From contig CAMQVM010000127.1 of NCBI GenBank assembly GCA_947038135.1, positions 1 to 5,518 of the forward strand: 5,518 nucleotides of DNA. Direction: 5' to 3'. Positions 5,382 to 5,518 of this stretch are shown here, piece after piece (position 1 is the stretch's first letter; each line of letters begins with the position of its first letter). The notes beneath the pieces were generated by a model, which had not been told where the DNA came from, did no database searches, and worked only from the letters and a program-made list of their open reading frames with translations. The DNA is from an uncultured Rikenellaceae bacterium (lineage in GTDB: Bacteria > Bacteroidota > Bacteroidia > Bacteroidales > Rikenellaceae). The translations under genes were made by a program, and so were the position numbers.

Positions 5382-5518
5382 ATGTTTAATTTAAAAACCT
5401 ACTTTGTGTTTCTTGGAAGAAACAAGCTATACACTTTTGTAAATATATTTGGACTATCAATTTCATTAATGTTTGTTATTATTATTGGAAGCTATACTTA
5501 TGGAGAGTTAACCACTGA
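5382..5518 (+). CDS. Second FtsX-like ABC permease, N-terminal fragment
   Basis: Forty-five codons are visible from the ATG at 5382 to the window end, beginning MFNLKTYFVFLGRNKLYTF. A short amphipathic start, an NIFGLSISLMFVIIIGSYTY membrane helix (residues 21-40) and GELTT match the N-terminal block of Bacteroidetes FtsX permeases and align with the start of the preceding permease (RYKSSTLLNAVGLSTAF). It lies 18 bases after the previous stop codon, so it is in the same operon. The gene is cut by the window edge, not visibly damaged. Tandem permeases of this kind often occur in clusters with several paralogues, so more may follow. Confidence 0.85.
   Translation, partial: MFNLKTYFVFLGRNKLYTFVNIFGLSISLMFVIIIGSYTYGELTT

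Noticed and set aside
1..5518. CRISPR array, tRNA, rRNA or insertion sequence
   Set aside because: I found no regularly spaced repeats beyond the coding 18-bp units, no cloverleaf, no rRNA-like block, and no transposase or terminal inverted repeats.

Overview
The window is an A+T-rich stretch that looks like Bacteroidales (Bacteroidetes) chromosome. Evidence: starts without Shine-Dalgarno sequences in very A/T-rich leaders, TAnnTTTG-type -7 promoter elements, and tandem large FtsX-type permeases of a kind common in that group. The genus cannot be told from the sequence. The left edge is not biological: bases 1-42 are Illumina TruSeq dual-index adapter, including an 8-base i5 index. The first gene is therefore cut by a contig end.

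Left part (43-1108, minus strand): the first 355 codons of an AMP-forming acyl-CoA synthetase. Then comes a 337-base gap (1109-1445). It holds a probable promoter for the synthetase, a strong minus-strand hairpin with a U-run, and a near-perfect Bacteroidetes -7 element (TACCTTTGCA) that would start transcription almost exactly at the base of that hairpin. This may be a tiny RNA gene, or a promoter firing into the terminator of the upstream gene.

Middle (1446-2066, minus strand): an unusual 206-residue protein with 22 cysteines. A cysteine/aspartate-rich repeat tail precedes a domain of the low-molecular-weight phosphatase / thioredoxin-type arsenate reductase fold. The P-loop cysteine remains, but the P-loop arginine is Asn and the two redox cysteines of arsenate reductase are absent. 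It looks like a non-catalytic, perhaps metal-binding, derivative.

Right part (2353-5518, plus strand): an ABC efflux-type operon with a LolD/MacB-class ATPase, a 761-residue permease made of two FtsX-like halves, and the first 45 codons of a second, related permease.

The 286-base divergent region (2067-2352) appears to be the control centre. Two 17-bp dyads (TGTCAAATnATTTGACA type) lie 21 bp apart centre to centre. A good sigma-54 -24/-12 promoter faces the ABC operon, and a weaker sigma-54-like sequence faces the Cys-rich gene. Each predicted start lies about 100 bp from the dyads, the usual geometry for an NtrC-family enhancer-binding activator. My working model, which is inference, is a stress- or metal-responsive sigma-54 regulon that turns on an envelope ABC system and a Cys-rich binding protein in opposite directions.
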